NCBI GenBank assembly: GCA_001005265.1
Contig: CP011392.1
Coordinates: 1,299,902 to 1,363,901, forward strand
Length of the DNA stretch: 64,000 nt
Source of the DNA: Dehalogenimonas sp. WBC-2
GTDB taxonomy: Bacteria > Chloroflexota > Dehalococcoidia > Dehalococcoidales > Dehalococcoidaceae
Direction of reading: 5' to 3'
The position numbers and the translations under genes are program-made. Below, in pieces: positions 42,597 through 50,895 of the stretch (the stretch's first letter is position 1; each line of letters starts with the position of its first letter). The notes beneath the pieces are model-generated. The model saw nothing but the letters and a program-made list of their open reading frames with translations. It did not search any database and was not told where the DNA came from.

Positions 42597-43600
42597 ATGA
42601 AATGAATAACGTAATTAATTGCAAACATTGTGAATCAGAAAACGTAATAAAGTTCGGCATACAAAGCGGTACTCAGATGTACTTCTGTAAAGACTGTAAC
42701 CGCAAGTTTAAAGATGATGACGCCTTATTCGATTGCCGTGTACCCGCCGAATACGTCAGTTCCGCTATGTCCATGTACTATCGTGGCATGAGTATTGAGG
42801 ATATATGCCAGCAACTTAAAATGAACAAAGGTTATCATCCGTCAAAGTCGGTAGTATTCAAGTGGATAAACAAGTTCACCGATAAAGCCGTTGACCACTA
42901 TGCCAAGTATAGACCGCAAGTCGGGGACACTTGGATCGCCGACGAAACGGTACTCAGCCTGGACGGTAACGATGTTTGGCTGTGGGATATTATTGACGAT
43001 AAAACACGTTTCCTACTTGCCAGCAAACTCAGTTATACCCGCAACACATCAGACGCTAGAACGCTATTTCAATTAGCCAAGAATCGTGCGGGTAAATCGC
43101 CTAAAGCCTTATTGACTGATGGATTAAGAGCATACATTGACGCAAGTATGGAAGTATTCGGGGATGAATCAGACCACATAAGAACCAGTCCAACGGCTAA
43201 AGAGAATAGCACGAACCGAATAGAGAGATGGCATAGCACGTTAAAAGAACGCACCAAAGTCATGCGGGCTTTGCGTAATCCAGAATCAGCTTTAAGATTC
43301 ACTGATGGCTTTATCGCTTACTATAACTTCATCAGACCACATGAAGGACTTAACGGGCAGACTCCAGCAGAATCGGCGGGTATAGACTACGATGCTAAGA
43401 ACTGGTCTGAGGTAATTCGTATAGGTGAACCGAACCGGATTACCAAAATAGTAAAACCTTATAAAGTCCCCACCGAATTACGTAAGGCAAGGCGGGTAGT
43501 AACTGGCAAGCCTTATAAGTCGGGTAGAAAATACAAGGTTAAAACCGAAGTTAAACCGGGCGTAATGGCTATCGAGCGTAGCCGAAAGAAGGCCATCTAA
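42593..43600 (+). CDS. IS6/IS240-like DDE transposase with zinc ribbon
   Basis: A 335-residue transposase. The N-terminal zinc ribbon CKHC...CKDC (about 9-38) is followed by a helix-turn-helix (MYYRGMSIEDICQQL) and the DDE core: D in DTWIADETVL, D in ALLTDGLRAY, E in NRIERWHSTLKER. The basic C-terminus (VVTGKPYKSGRKYKV) is longer than in classical IS6. Zinc-ribbon IS6-type transposases are common in archaea. The start may also be ATG 42602. It appears intact, so the element may still move. Confidence 0.9.
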   Translation: MNEMNNVINCKHCESENVIKFGIQSGTQMYFCKDCNRKFKDDDALFDCRVPAEYVSSAMSMYYRGMSIEDICQQLKMNKGYHPSKSVVFKWINKFTDKAVDHYAKYRPQVGDTWIADETVLSLDGNDVWLWDIIDDKTRFLLASKLSYTRNTSDARTLFQLAKNRAGKSPKALLTDGLRAYIDASMEVFGDESDHIRTSPTAKENSTNRIERWHSTLKERTKVMRALRNPESALRFTDGFIAYYNFIRPHEGLNGQTPAESAGIDYDAKNWSEVIRIGEPNRITKIVKPYKVPTELRKARRVVTGKPYKSGRKYKVKTEVKPGVMAIERSRKKAI

Positions 43601-43798
43601 ATGAGTAATTTAGAAGTTATGTATTTAGTGCTATTCCCGATGGCTTGTATCGTTAGTGCGGTATTGTTTTTTATGTACTTTATCATCCGGCAGATGGGCA
43701 AGGTGAACAAAAAGCTAGATGTACTCATCCATGTTAAACAGTATTCCAATCCATACAGCCAATCCAATCATGCCGATGGCGTCTATGATGATAAATAG
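43601..43798 (+). CDS. IS passenger: small membrane protein
   Basis: A 65-residue protein starting at the base after the transposase stop (TAA-ATG). It has one long transmembrane helix (about 6-29) and a polar tail. It overlaps the opposing gene at 43715-43939. Function unknown. Confidence 0.5.
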   Translation: MSNLEVMYLVLFPMACIVSAVLFFMYFIIRQMGKVNKKLDVLIHVKQYSNPYSQSNHADGVYDDK

Positions 43799-43939
43799 CG
43801 GTGTTAACTCTGGTGTATTATCCGAAAAGAATAATTGGAGTTGTAAAAATAAGATGACGGTTAAAGCACTTTCAACAAGGAATAGGACAATTTTACCTAA
43901 AATCAGCCCTATGTTTTTGCGCCGTTTATATCTAGGCAT
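43715..43939 (-). CDS. IS passenger: small two-helix membrane protein on the opposite strand
   Basis: A 74-residue protein with basic start MPRYKRRKN and two transmembrane helices (about 10-35 and 44-67). A minus-strand TGC-TATACT (43955-43947) ends seven bases before its ATG, so it would be leaderless, as seen for gatC. It overlaps the 3' end of the 65-residue gene. Either or both may be real; the promoter favours this one. Confidence 0.5.
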   Translation of the reverse strand: MPRYKRRKNIGLILGKIVLFLVESALTVILFLQLQLFFSDNTPELTPLFIIIDAIGMIGLAVWIGILFNMDEYI

Positions 43940-44662
43940 GGAGTCTAGTATAGCATGAAACTACTAAAAGAGAACGGTATCGATTTTATCTGAAACAAAT
44001 CACTATCGCCCAGGAGGAAGAACGCCGTCGCATCGCTCAGGAACTTCATGATGATACAGCCCAAGACCTCATCGCTATTTCCAGAAAAATCGATGGGTTT
44101 ATGTCACTGCATCCTGCGCTGTCATCAGGAGATGAGTCATATCTGGAAGACATGCATCAACATGTTAATCGAACTTTGAGCAGCGTACGCCGATTTAGCC
44201 AGGATTTACGGCCCTCAGTTCTGGACGACCTGGGTCTTATCCCCGCTATCGAATGGCTGGTGCCGGAATTAGCCCAATACTATAAACTCAAAATCGAACT
44301 TAATATCAACGGCCCTATCCGCCGTTTCTCCCCTGAAACCGAACTGGTTCTTTTCCGTATCGCTCAGGAATCTCTCCGTAATGTCGGTAAACATGCTGTC
44401 GCCAGCCAAGTGTGGGTGACCATAGATTTTATGCCCCAGACCACTATTTTAACGGTACAGGATAATGGCCGTGGCTTCACTCCACCCGAACGCATCGGTG
44501 ACTTGGCTGTAAGTGGTAAATTAGGCTTAACCGGTATGCAGGAACGGGCACAACTCATTGGTGCCACGATAGACCTGAGTTCAGCCCCGAACCAAGGCAC
44601 AACCTTGAAGGTTGAACTGCCGCTTTCAAGCTCAGCAACAGAACATCCCTATTAGTTGATGG

Positions 44663-44717
44663 TTGGTACTAATCCTCTATTGTGTTATAATCTCATATTG
44701 AACGACTGTTCAATATG
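44663..44717 (+). promoter_or_regulatory. hdr promoter with palindromic operator
   Basis: TTGGTA (44663-44668), a 17-base spacer and a consensus TATAAT (44686-44691). A perfect inverted repeat, CATATTGAAC - GACT - GTTCAATATG (44694-44717), covers the expected transcription start. This is the layout of a repressor operator (for example TetR-type), but the regulator is not in the window. Confidence 0.7.
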
Positions 44718-44731
44718 CTTAGAGGAGTATT

Positions 44732-45880
44732 TTGTTTCCGCAAACACCCTTCCAGGAAGTAGCTGACCTCATCAATGAAAACGGTGGAGAATCGCTGCGT
44801 CTGTGTTATCAGTGCGGCATCTGTTCTGCCTCCTGCCCGTGGCGGGACTATACGTCCTTTTTGCCCAGAAGGATGTTTAAAGAAGCCCAACATGGTTTAA
44901 TCAATTTTGAAAGCGACGCTATCTGGCGCTGTGTCACCTGCAACAAATGCGTCGAGCGCTGCCCCAGAGGCGTGTCTATTATCGACATAATGCGTGCCTT
45001 GCGGCGGGCGATTATTGGCATGGGTATCGCCGAACCTCCTTCCGCGTTAGCCAGTGCCCTCAGAAACTTGACCGCCACCGGCAATCCCATGGGTGAAGCC
45101 CCAGAAAATCGCAACTCATGGGCAGAAGGTCTGGACATAAAACCCTTCGATGCCGCCACGGAATACCTGTTTTTCCCTTGTTGCGTAACCGCCTATGACC
45201 CGGCTATCAGAAACAGCATCGTGGCCACAGCTAAAGTGCTGACAGCCTCCGACTTGAATTTCGGTATTATTAATGGTTCTGTTTGTTGCGGCGAAAGTGT
45301 CCGCAAAGCCGGTGACGAAGACCTTTTTAAACAACTGGCCGGCACCAATACCACCCTCTTCACTGGGGCTAAGGTTAAAAAAATAATCGTCACCTCACCC
45401 CATTGTTATCATACGTTCATAAACGAGTACCCCGAGACCGGAGGCTGCTTTGAAGTTATCCATATCAGTCAGTTGCTGGCAGAACTGACGGCTAACGGTC
45501 AATTGAAGCTAAAGGGTGATGGTACCAATCGAAAAATTACCTACCATGATCCCTGCTACCTTGGACGCCATAATGGAATCTACGAGGAGCCAAGAAAAGT
45601 CATTAAAGCTATACCCGGCGTCGAACTTTTAGAAATGCAACCGGCCAAGGCTGACAGTCTTTGTTGCGGCGGTGGCGGCGGACGTATTTGGATGGAAACT
45701 AAACGCACCGAGCGTTTCAGCGACAAAAGGCTTCAACAAGCCGTTGACACTGGCGCCGACACCTTGGTCACCTCCTGCCCTTATTGTCTATCCAATCTCA
45801 GGGACAGCTCCAATAACCAGGCTGTCCCTGTTGGCTTATCCATCATTGACATTAGTGAGTGTATTGCCCAGGCTCTTTGA
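44732..45880 (+). CDS. HdrBC-like iron-sulfur / CCG-domain protein
   Basis: A 382-residue fusion of HdrC- and HdrB-like parts. Two [4Fe-4S] motifs, CYQCGICSASCP (about 25-36) and CVTCNKCVERCP (about 68-79), precede two Cys-rich CCG domains. The first (FFPCCVTAYDP, VCCGES, PHCYH) is degenerate at its end. The second is complete (DPCYLGRH, LCCGGGGGR, CPYCLSNL). HdrB-type CCG domains bind a noncubane cluster for disulfide or thiol chemistry. The start is TTG 44732 after AGAGGAG. The HdrA gene begins 17 bases after its stop, so they act together. Confidence 0.9.
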   Translation: MFPQTPFQEVADLINENGGESLRLCYQCGICSASCPWRDYTSFLPRRMFKEAQHGLINFESDAIWRCVTCNKCVERCPRGVSIIDIMRALRRAIIGMGIAEPPSALASALRNLTATGNPMGEAPENRNSWAEGLDIKPFDAATEYLFFPCCVTAYDPAIRNSIVATAKVLTASDLNFGIINGSVCCGESVRKAGDEDLFKQLAGTNTTLFTGAKVKKIIVTSPHCYHTFINEYPETGGCFEVIHISQLLAELTANGQLKLKGDGTNRKITYHDPCYLGRHNGIYEEPRKVIKAIPGVELLEMQPAKADSLCCGGGGGRIWMETKRTERFSDKRLQQAVDTGADTLVTSCPYCLSNLRDSSNNQAVPVGLSIIDISECIAQAL

Positions 45881-45897
45881 GCCTTAAGGAGGCTCTC

Positions 45898-48800
45898 ATG
45901 ACCGAAGAAATCAGGACGGGTGTCTACATCTGCCATTGCGGCATCAACATCGCCAGTATTATTGATGTGGTGTCAGTTGCCGAGTATGCAGCCATGTTAC
46001 CCGGAGTAGCAATAGCCCGTGCCAATAAATACACTTGTTCCGATCCAGGTCAGGAGATCATTAAGTCCGATATACGGGAATATAAACTCAACCGTATTGT
46101 GATTGGCGCTTGCTCTCCAGCAATGCACGAGAGAACATACCGGCGTGTGTTACAGTCTGCAGGCCTTAATCCTTATCTCCTTGAAATAGCCAACATTCGG
46201 GAACAATGCGCCTGGGTCAATGCCGATAAAGCGGCAGCAACCGCCAAGGCAAAGGACATGGTGCGAGCCGCTATCAGCCGCGTGGCTTTGCAGCAACCGT
46301 TAGAAACACGGCAAATCCCGGTAAATAGCAACACCCTTATCGTTGGCGGCGGCATCGCCGGCATTACCGCCGCATTGGAAATAGCTGAAGCCGGGCACCA
46401 GGTATATCTGGTCGAAAAAAACCCGAGCATCGGCGGGCACATGGCGCAACTGGACAAAACCTTTCCGACTTTAGACTGCGCTGCCTGTATTTCCACACCG
46501 AAAATGAGCCAGACAGGACAGCACCCCAACATCTCTTTGCTTTCATATAGCCAGGTTACCGAATGCAGTGGTCACGCCGGAAATTTTAAGGTGACAATAA
46601 ACCGCAAACCCCGCTATGTCAATGAAAAGGATTGTAAAGGTTGCGGCGACTGCGCCACGGTATGCCCGGTAATCCTGCCGTCAGAGTTCGATCTGGGTCT
46701 GGCCAAACGTAAGGCGGCCTACCGGCCTTTTCCACAATCAGTGCCTAATACTTATACCATCGACCGCCGTGGCACCTCCCCCTGCCGCGCTGCTTGTCCC
46801 GCCGGGGTCAATGCCCATGGCTATATAGCTCTCATCGCGCAAGGCAAGTTCACCGAAGCCCTGGAAGTAGTACGGCGCACCATGCCTTTTGCCTCCGTTT
46901 GCGGCCGGGTGTGCACGCACCCCTGCGAAACTGAATGCGGCCGCGGCGACCTTGATGAAGCCGTGGCTATCCGTGCCTTAAAACGTTTCATCGCCGACTA
47001 TGAAACACAAAACGGCCGAAGTCAGGGTTCAACTTCCATCAGCCGAGCAGAAATAATCGCGGTGGTCGGCTCCGGGCCTGCCGGTTTGTCCTGCGCTTAT
47101 GATCTGCTAAAAACCGGTTATCCGGTTACCATCTTTGAAGCCGAAGAAAAACCAGGCGGAATGTTGCGTTACGGAATCCCCGAATACCGTCTTCCTGAGT
47201 TATCACTTGATAATGACATCGCTTTTCTCAAGGATATGGGAGCGGAAATTAAAACCGGCACACTCATCAATTCAATCAAACAACTTGAGAATCAAGGTTA
47301 CAAATCGGTTTTTATCGCTTGCGGCGCCTGGCAAAGCCAGAAACTAAATATTCCCGGCGAAACGGCTAACGGCGTCCTAAATGCCATTGATTTCCTTAAA
47401 CAAGTCCGAAAAGGCCAGCCTCCATCTTTGAGCAAAAAGGTCGCCGTCATCGGCGGCGGTAATGCCGCTATCGACGCGGCGCGGACGGCGCTCAGATTGG
47501 GCGCTGCCGAAGTTACCATTATTTACCGCCGTTCTATGACCGAAATGCCTGCAATCAGTGAAGAGATCAATGCCGCTCTATCCGAAGGCGTACAACTGTC
47601 ACTGCTTACCGCCCCCACTGCCATCATAGAGAATGGCGGCCAGGTTACCGGCCTCCGCTGCATCAGGATGGAACTCGGAGAATCGGATTCAAGCGGCAGG
47701 CGCAGACCGGCGCCGGTCAACGGCAGTGAATTCGATATTACCGCCGGCAATATTATTGTTGCTATCGGCCAAACAGTAACAGATAGTGTCTTTACCGAAC
47801 TAGACCACCAACCAAACGGCACAATAGCGGCTGATGCTATTACCATGGAAACGAGCCTTAAAGGTATCTTTGCCGGAGGCGACGCTGTTAGCGGTCCGGC
47901 AACTGTTATAGAAGCTATCGCCGCTGGCAAGGAAGCCGCAATTTCCATCAACCGGCTTTTGAATGGACAAGACCTTCATATAGACCGGAAAAACTCACCG
48001 AACATTGTGCGTCCATCGATCCAAGGCGTCCCGAAAGCACCGCGGATAACAGCATCAAGCCTTCCCATGGAAATCAGTTCATTCAAGGAAACTGAACTTG
48101 GCTTCACTGAATCACAGGCGATAACAGAAGCCGCCCGCTGCTTGAACTGCGCTGGCTGTTCCGATTGTGGTCAATGCCTGATAGTTTGCGAACCCAAATG
48201 TATTGACTTTGCGCAGCAAGCCGAGAACCTGGAAATTGAAGTTGGTAATGTCATCGTTGCCACCGGTTATGAGACCTTTGACCCCTCAATTATTCCTCAG
48301 TATGGTTACGGTAAATTACAAAATGTGATTACCGGTCTTGAATTTGAACGTCTGGCCAATGCGTCAGGGTCGACAAGCGGTGAGATACTTCTCTGCGACG
48401 GTCGTAAACCAGAGAGCGTTGCAATTATACATTGCGTAGGAAGCCGCGATAAAAACTACCATGAATATTGCTCCCAAATATGCTGTATGTATTCCCTGAA
48501 GCAAGCTCACCTGATCAAGGAACGCACCGGGGCATCAGTTTACCAGATGTACATCGATTTGCGCTGCGCTGGTAAAGGCTATGAGGAATTTCTGAATCAT
48601 GTGGCTGAAGAAGGTGTCAATTTTGTCCGTGGGAAGGTAGCTGAAGTCACCGATATAACAACCGGTGAAGAGTCCCCGGGTAAGCTTATTGTTGTAGTCG
48701 AAGATACTCTTTTGGGAGCGGTCCTGCGAGTACCGGTGGACATGGTGGTACTGGCAAGTGCGGTTGAACCACAGCAGGATGCCGAAGCTGTCGGCCGCCT

Positions 48801-49254
48801 CTTTGGCATCTCTCGCAGTGCCGACGGTTTTTTCATGGAACGTCACCCCAAACTTGATCCCATCGGCACTATGAGCGACGGTATTCTAATTGCTGGCTGT
48901 GCTCATGGCCCTAAAGATATTCCGCAAACTGTAGCCCAGGCACAAGCCGCCGCAGCGCGGGTTTTGGCGACTATTGCCAGAGGTAACATTTCACTGGATG
49001 CCTGTATTTCAGAAGTCATCGAAACCAACTGCGATGGCTGTGCCTATTGCATTGACCCGTGCCCGTTCGGAGCAATCACATTGATCGAGTACATAAAAAA
49101 TGGTGAGATCAAAAAGACGGTAGAGTCTGACCCGATAAAATGCCGTGGCTGTGGTGTCTGCATGGCCACCTGCCCCAAACAAGGGATTGTAGTTAAGAAT
49201 TTCACTACTGATCAATTACAGGTGATGGTTGACTCTTTGTTGAGTCCCGCTTGA
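45898..49254 (+). CDS. HdrA with internal GltD/NfnB-like flavoprotein insertion
   Basis: An 1118-residue flavin and Fe-S protein. Residues 1 to about 290 are HdrA: N-terminal CHCG, FAD loop VGGGIAGITAALEIAEAG, CAACISTPKM and the ferredoxin CKGCGDCATVCP. At about 290-705 a GltD/NfnB-like unit is inserted: CRAACPAGVNAHGY, CGRVCTHPCETECGR, a FAD site VVGSGPAGLSCAYDL and an NAD(P) site VIGGGNAAIDAARTA. HdrA then resumes (CAGCSDCGQCLIVCEP, HCVGSRD) and ends with two ferredoxin clusters near 1040-1090. The start is ATG 45898 after AAGGAGG. Two flavin centres with HdrBC suggest electron confurcation or bifurcation with NAD(P)H, which is inference. Confidence 0.92.
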   Translation: MTEEIRTGVYICHCGINIASIIDVVSVAEYAAMLPGVAIARANKYTCSDPGQEIIKSDIREYKLNRIVIGACSPAMHERTYRRVLQSAGLNPYLLEIANIREQCAWVNADKAAATAKAKDMVRAAISRVALQQPLETRQIPVNSNTLIVGGGIAGITAALEIAEAGHQVYLVEKNPSIGGHMAQLDKTFPTLDCAACISTPKMSQTGQHPNISLLSYSQVTECSGHAGNFKVTINRKPRYVNEKDCKGCGDCATVCPVILPSEFDLGLAKRKAAYRPFPQSVPNTYTIDRRGTSPCRAACPAGVNAHGYIALIAQGKFTEALEVVRRTMPFASVCGRVCTHPCETECGRGDLDEAVAIRALKRFIADYETQNGRSQGSTSISRAEIIAVVGSGPAGLSCAYDLLKTGYPVTIFEAEEKPGGMLRYGIPEYRLPELSLDNDIAFLKDMGAEIKTGTLINSIKQLENQGYKSVFIACGAWQSQKLNIPGETANGVLNAIDFLKQVRKGQPPSLSKKVAVIGGGNAAIDAARTALRLGAAEVTIIYRRSMTEMPAISEEINAALSEGVQLSLLTAPTAIIENGGQVTGLRCIRMELGESDSSGRRRPAPVNGSEFDITAGNIIVAIGQTVTDSVFTELDHQPNGTIAADAITMETSLKGIFAGGDAVSGPATVIEAIAAGKEAAISINRLLNGQDLHIDRKNSPNIVRPSIQGVPKAPRITASSLPMEISSFKETELGFTESQAITEAARCLNCAGCSDCGQCLIVCEPKCIDFAQQAENLEIEVGNVIVATGYETFDPSIIPQYGYGKLQNVITGLEFERLANASGSTSGEILLCDGRKPESVAIIHCVGSRDKNYHEYCSQICCMYSLKQAHLIKERTGASVYQMYIDLRCAGKGYEEFLNHVAEEGVNFVRGKVAEVTDITTGEESPGKLIVVVEDTLLGAVLRVPVDMVVLASAVEPQQDAEAVGRLFGISRSADGFFMERHPKLDPIGTMSDGILIAGCAHGPKDIPQTVAQAQAAAARVLATIARGNISLDACISEVIETNCDGCAYCIDPCPFGAITLIEYIKNGEIKKTVESDPIKCRGCGVCMATCPKQGIVVKNFTTDQLQVMVDSLLSPA

Positions 49255-49257
49255 GGG

Positions 49258-49286
49258 TTGACCTTTCATCATTAACACGATACTAT
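49258..49286 (+). promoter_or_regulatory. Promoter of trxA
   Basis: TTGACC (49258-49263), 17-base spacer, TACTAT (49281-49286), about 34 bases before the trxA ATG. Confidence 0.55.
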
Positions 49287-49319
49287 TTTAATGTATTCTT
49301 TTTAGAAAGAAGGTAATGT

Positions 49320-49637
49320 ATGCCGCTGGAAATTACAGACGACACATTTGAAGCTGAAGTAATCAAGTCGGAATTGCCGGTACTAGTGGATTTTTGGGCT
49401 CCATGGTGCGGGCCATGCCGCACGGTAGGGCCGGTGGTTGATAAACTTGAAGAAAAGCATAAAGAAAAATTCAAGTTCTGCAAAATGAACGTGGATGAAA
49501 ACCAAAAGACAGCGGGACAATACCGGGTTATGTCCATCCCAACGTTGATGTTTTTCAAAGGCGGCAAGGTTGAAGACACTGTCGTCGGCGCCGTACCTGA
49601 AAGTGCGCTACAGACTAAAATCGATAAAATAATTTAA
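49320..49637 (+). CDS. trxA: Thioredoxin
   Basis: A 105-residue thioredoxin with active site WCGPC at 31-35 (FWAPWCGPCRTVGPV), the cis-Pro loop RVMSIPTLMFF and FKGGK. It reduces protein disulfides in the cytoplasm. It lies directly downstream of the HdrA/HdrBC pair but has its own likely promoter. Because HdrBC enzymes act on disulfides, a functional link is possible but not shown. AGAAGG precedes the ATG. Confidence 0.95.
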   Translation: MPLEITDDTFEAEVIKSELPVLVDFWAPWCGPCRTVGPVVDKLEEKHKEKFKFCKMNVDENQKTAGQYRVMSIPTLMFFKGGKVEDTVVGAVPESALQTKIDKII

Positions 49638-49656
49638 AGACTCATACAGGCTTTAG

Positions 49657-49690
49657 AAAAATGGTGGCTTATCAGCCACCATTTTTCTTT
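49657..49690. terminator. Bidirectional terminator between trxA and cobU
   Basis: A 9-bp stem ATGGTGGCT/AGCCACCAT with loop TATC, flanked by A-run and T-run on the two sides (TTTTTCTTTTCT on plus). It serves both convergent transcripts. Confidence 0.85.
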
Positions 49691-49712
49691 TCTCAATTCA
49701 ACGCGACCGAAT

Positions 49713-50270
49713 TTAAGGTTTCACTTTAAGCGGAATCCCGGCTACCATTAAAAATACTTCATCACAGGCTTTGGCAAGCATTTGATTTGCTCTGCCTAGC
49801 ACGTCCCTGTAAATCCTGGTAGTAGCCCCCAAAGGGATAATACCCTCTCCGACCTCATTGGTTACTAAAATATAGGTGGCGGCGCTTTTAAGCATGCCGT
49901 CTGTGATTAATCCAATCTCTGATTTAATGTCTTCCTCTATTGCTCTTTCGTCAACCTCTTCACCCCGTTCCAACATATGCTGACACAGGATGTTATTCAC
50001 AAGCAGAGTAACGCAATCAAGCACCACCGTATCATACTTTCTTGAATCTCCGGCGATACAGTTGCCGACGTTACAGGGAGTTTCCAAAGTATGCCAGTGG
50101 TCAGGACGGGATTTTTGATGCGCCGTTATCCGGGCTTTCATTTCCTCATCGCGGGCTTCAGCCGTTGCCACAAAAAGCACCTCACCGCCGATTTGCCTGG
50201 CCAAATTTTCAGCATAACTGCTCTTACCGCTCCGGGCTCCTCCTATCAGTAATATGGTTCTCTTAGTCAT
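49713..50270 (-). CDS. cobU: Adenosylcobinamide kinase / phosphate guanylyltransferase
   Basis: A 185-residue CobU that phosphorylates adenosylcobinamide and attaches GMP, activating it for lower-ligand joining by CobS. The P-loop GGARSGKSSYAE is at the N-terminus, and VLDCVTLLVNN and VTNEVGEGIIP are family motifs. It overlaps cobC by 8 bases and is the last gene of the cob operon. Confidence 0.95.
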   Translation of the reverse strand: MTKRTILLIGGARSGKSSYAENLARQIGGEVLFVATAEARDEEMKARITAHQKSRPDHWHTLETPCNVGNCIAGDSRKYDTVVLDCVTLLVNNILCQHMLERGEEVDERAIEEDIKSEIGLITDGMLKSAATYILVTNEVGEGIIPLGATTRIYRDVLGRANQMLAKACDEVFLMVAGIPLKVKP

Positions 50271-50886
50271 TGTTAACCTCTTTATGCTTTATGTGGGATA
50301 AATCGTTTAAAAATTCCAGCATTGCTCCATGAGGATAAACATCTACCACGCTCACCGATGCCATCGAGAACCGGAATTGCCAGTAATGTCTCAAAGGAAT
50401 ACCTAACAAGTGACACATCAGGATACGAAAAGGGCCGCCATGCCCAACCAACATGATGGTGTCATCATCTCCGTGATGCTGCAACCGGTCCAGGAATTTT
50501 TTCACCCGGTTGTCAAAATCCACAAAACGTTCGCCTTGCGGAAAACATATCTCGGTACTGCCTTGCCGCCATAGTTCCGTCACATCGGGATAGATTGTAC
50601 ACGCCTCTTCAAACGTAATGGTCTCAATAAGACCGAAGTTCACTTCGTTGAGTTCATCACATCGCACGAGCTCGACCGCATGATTCCTTGTGACGATTGA
50701 AGCAGTATTTACTCCTCGGATCAAAGTGCTGCAATAAACCACGTCAAGGTGCTCATTGGCGAAACGGCGCTGAAGAGCCTCTGCCTGCCGATAGCCTTCA
50801 GCTGACAGGTCAATATCGGTAAACCCGTGGCATTTCTCAGGGTTATCAGTGGCGGTTTCACCATGCCGTACCAGTATCAGGCGCAA
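50263..50886 (-). CDS. cobC: Alpha-ribazole-phosphate phosphatase-like histidine phosphatase
   Basis: A 207-residue histidine-phosphatase-superfamily protein with VRHGETATDN (nucleophile His), STLIRGVNTA, and GHGGPFRIL (second His). Between cobS and cobU the CobC role, dephosphorylating alpha-ribazole phosphate or cobalamin phosphate, is most likely. The fold alone would also fit phosphoglycerate-mutase-like enzymes. The ATG lies 9 bases after the cobS stop. Confidence 0.88.
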   Translation of the reverse strand: MRLILVRHGETATDNPEKCHGFTDIDLSAEGYRQAEALQRRFANEHLDVVYCSTLIRGVNTASIVTRNHAVELVRCDELNEVNFGLIETITFEEACTIYPDVTELWRQGSTEICFPQGERFVDFDNRVKKFLDRLQHHGDDDTIMLVGHGGPFRILMCHLLGIPLRHYWQFRFSMASVSVVDVYPHGAMLEFLNDLSHIKHKEVNND

Positions 50887-50895
50887 TCTATTCTC

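Larger units (their letters stand above)
41934..43981 (+). mobile_element. IS6-like insertion sequence with passenger genes, 2048 bp
   Basis: The ends are GATACCGTTC (41934-41943) and its exact reverse complement GAACGGTATC (43972-43981). Beyond 10 bp the repeats extend to 24 bp with 20 matches. Direct repeats GATTTTAT (41926-41933 and 43982-43989) are the 8-bp target duplication usual for IS6. It contains a transposase, a 182-residue membrane protein gene before it, a 65-residue membrane gene after it and an opposing 74-residue membrane gene. Base composition is more AT-rich than the flanking operon. Confidence 0.92.
41436..44655 (+). pseudogene. Membrane histidine kinase split by an IS6-like element
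   Basis: The 5' part (41436-41951) encodes an N-terminus with about four transmembrane helices and the start of a coiled coil (SAQRELQRMQQNLRFY). The 3' part (43990-44655) continues LKQITIAQEEERRRIAQELHDDT, with the phospho-acceptor His, and then HATPase_c (DNGRGF, GKLGLTGMQERAQLIG). Removing 41934-43981 and one copy of the 8-base duplication joins the two in frame with no lost residue. The start is probably CTG 41436, overlapping the regulator's TGA and six bases after GGAGGA. The 3' half has no start codon before the phospho-acceptor, so the gene is inactive as it stands. Confidence 0.93.

Noticed and set aside
44101-44655. Separate small kinase gene starting at ATG 44101
   Set aside because: This start would remove the phospho-acceptor His; the segment is the 3' part of the interrupted kinase.
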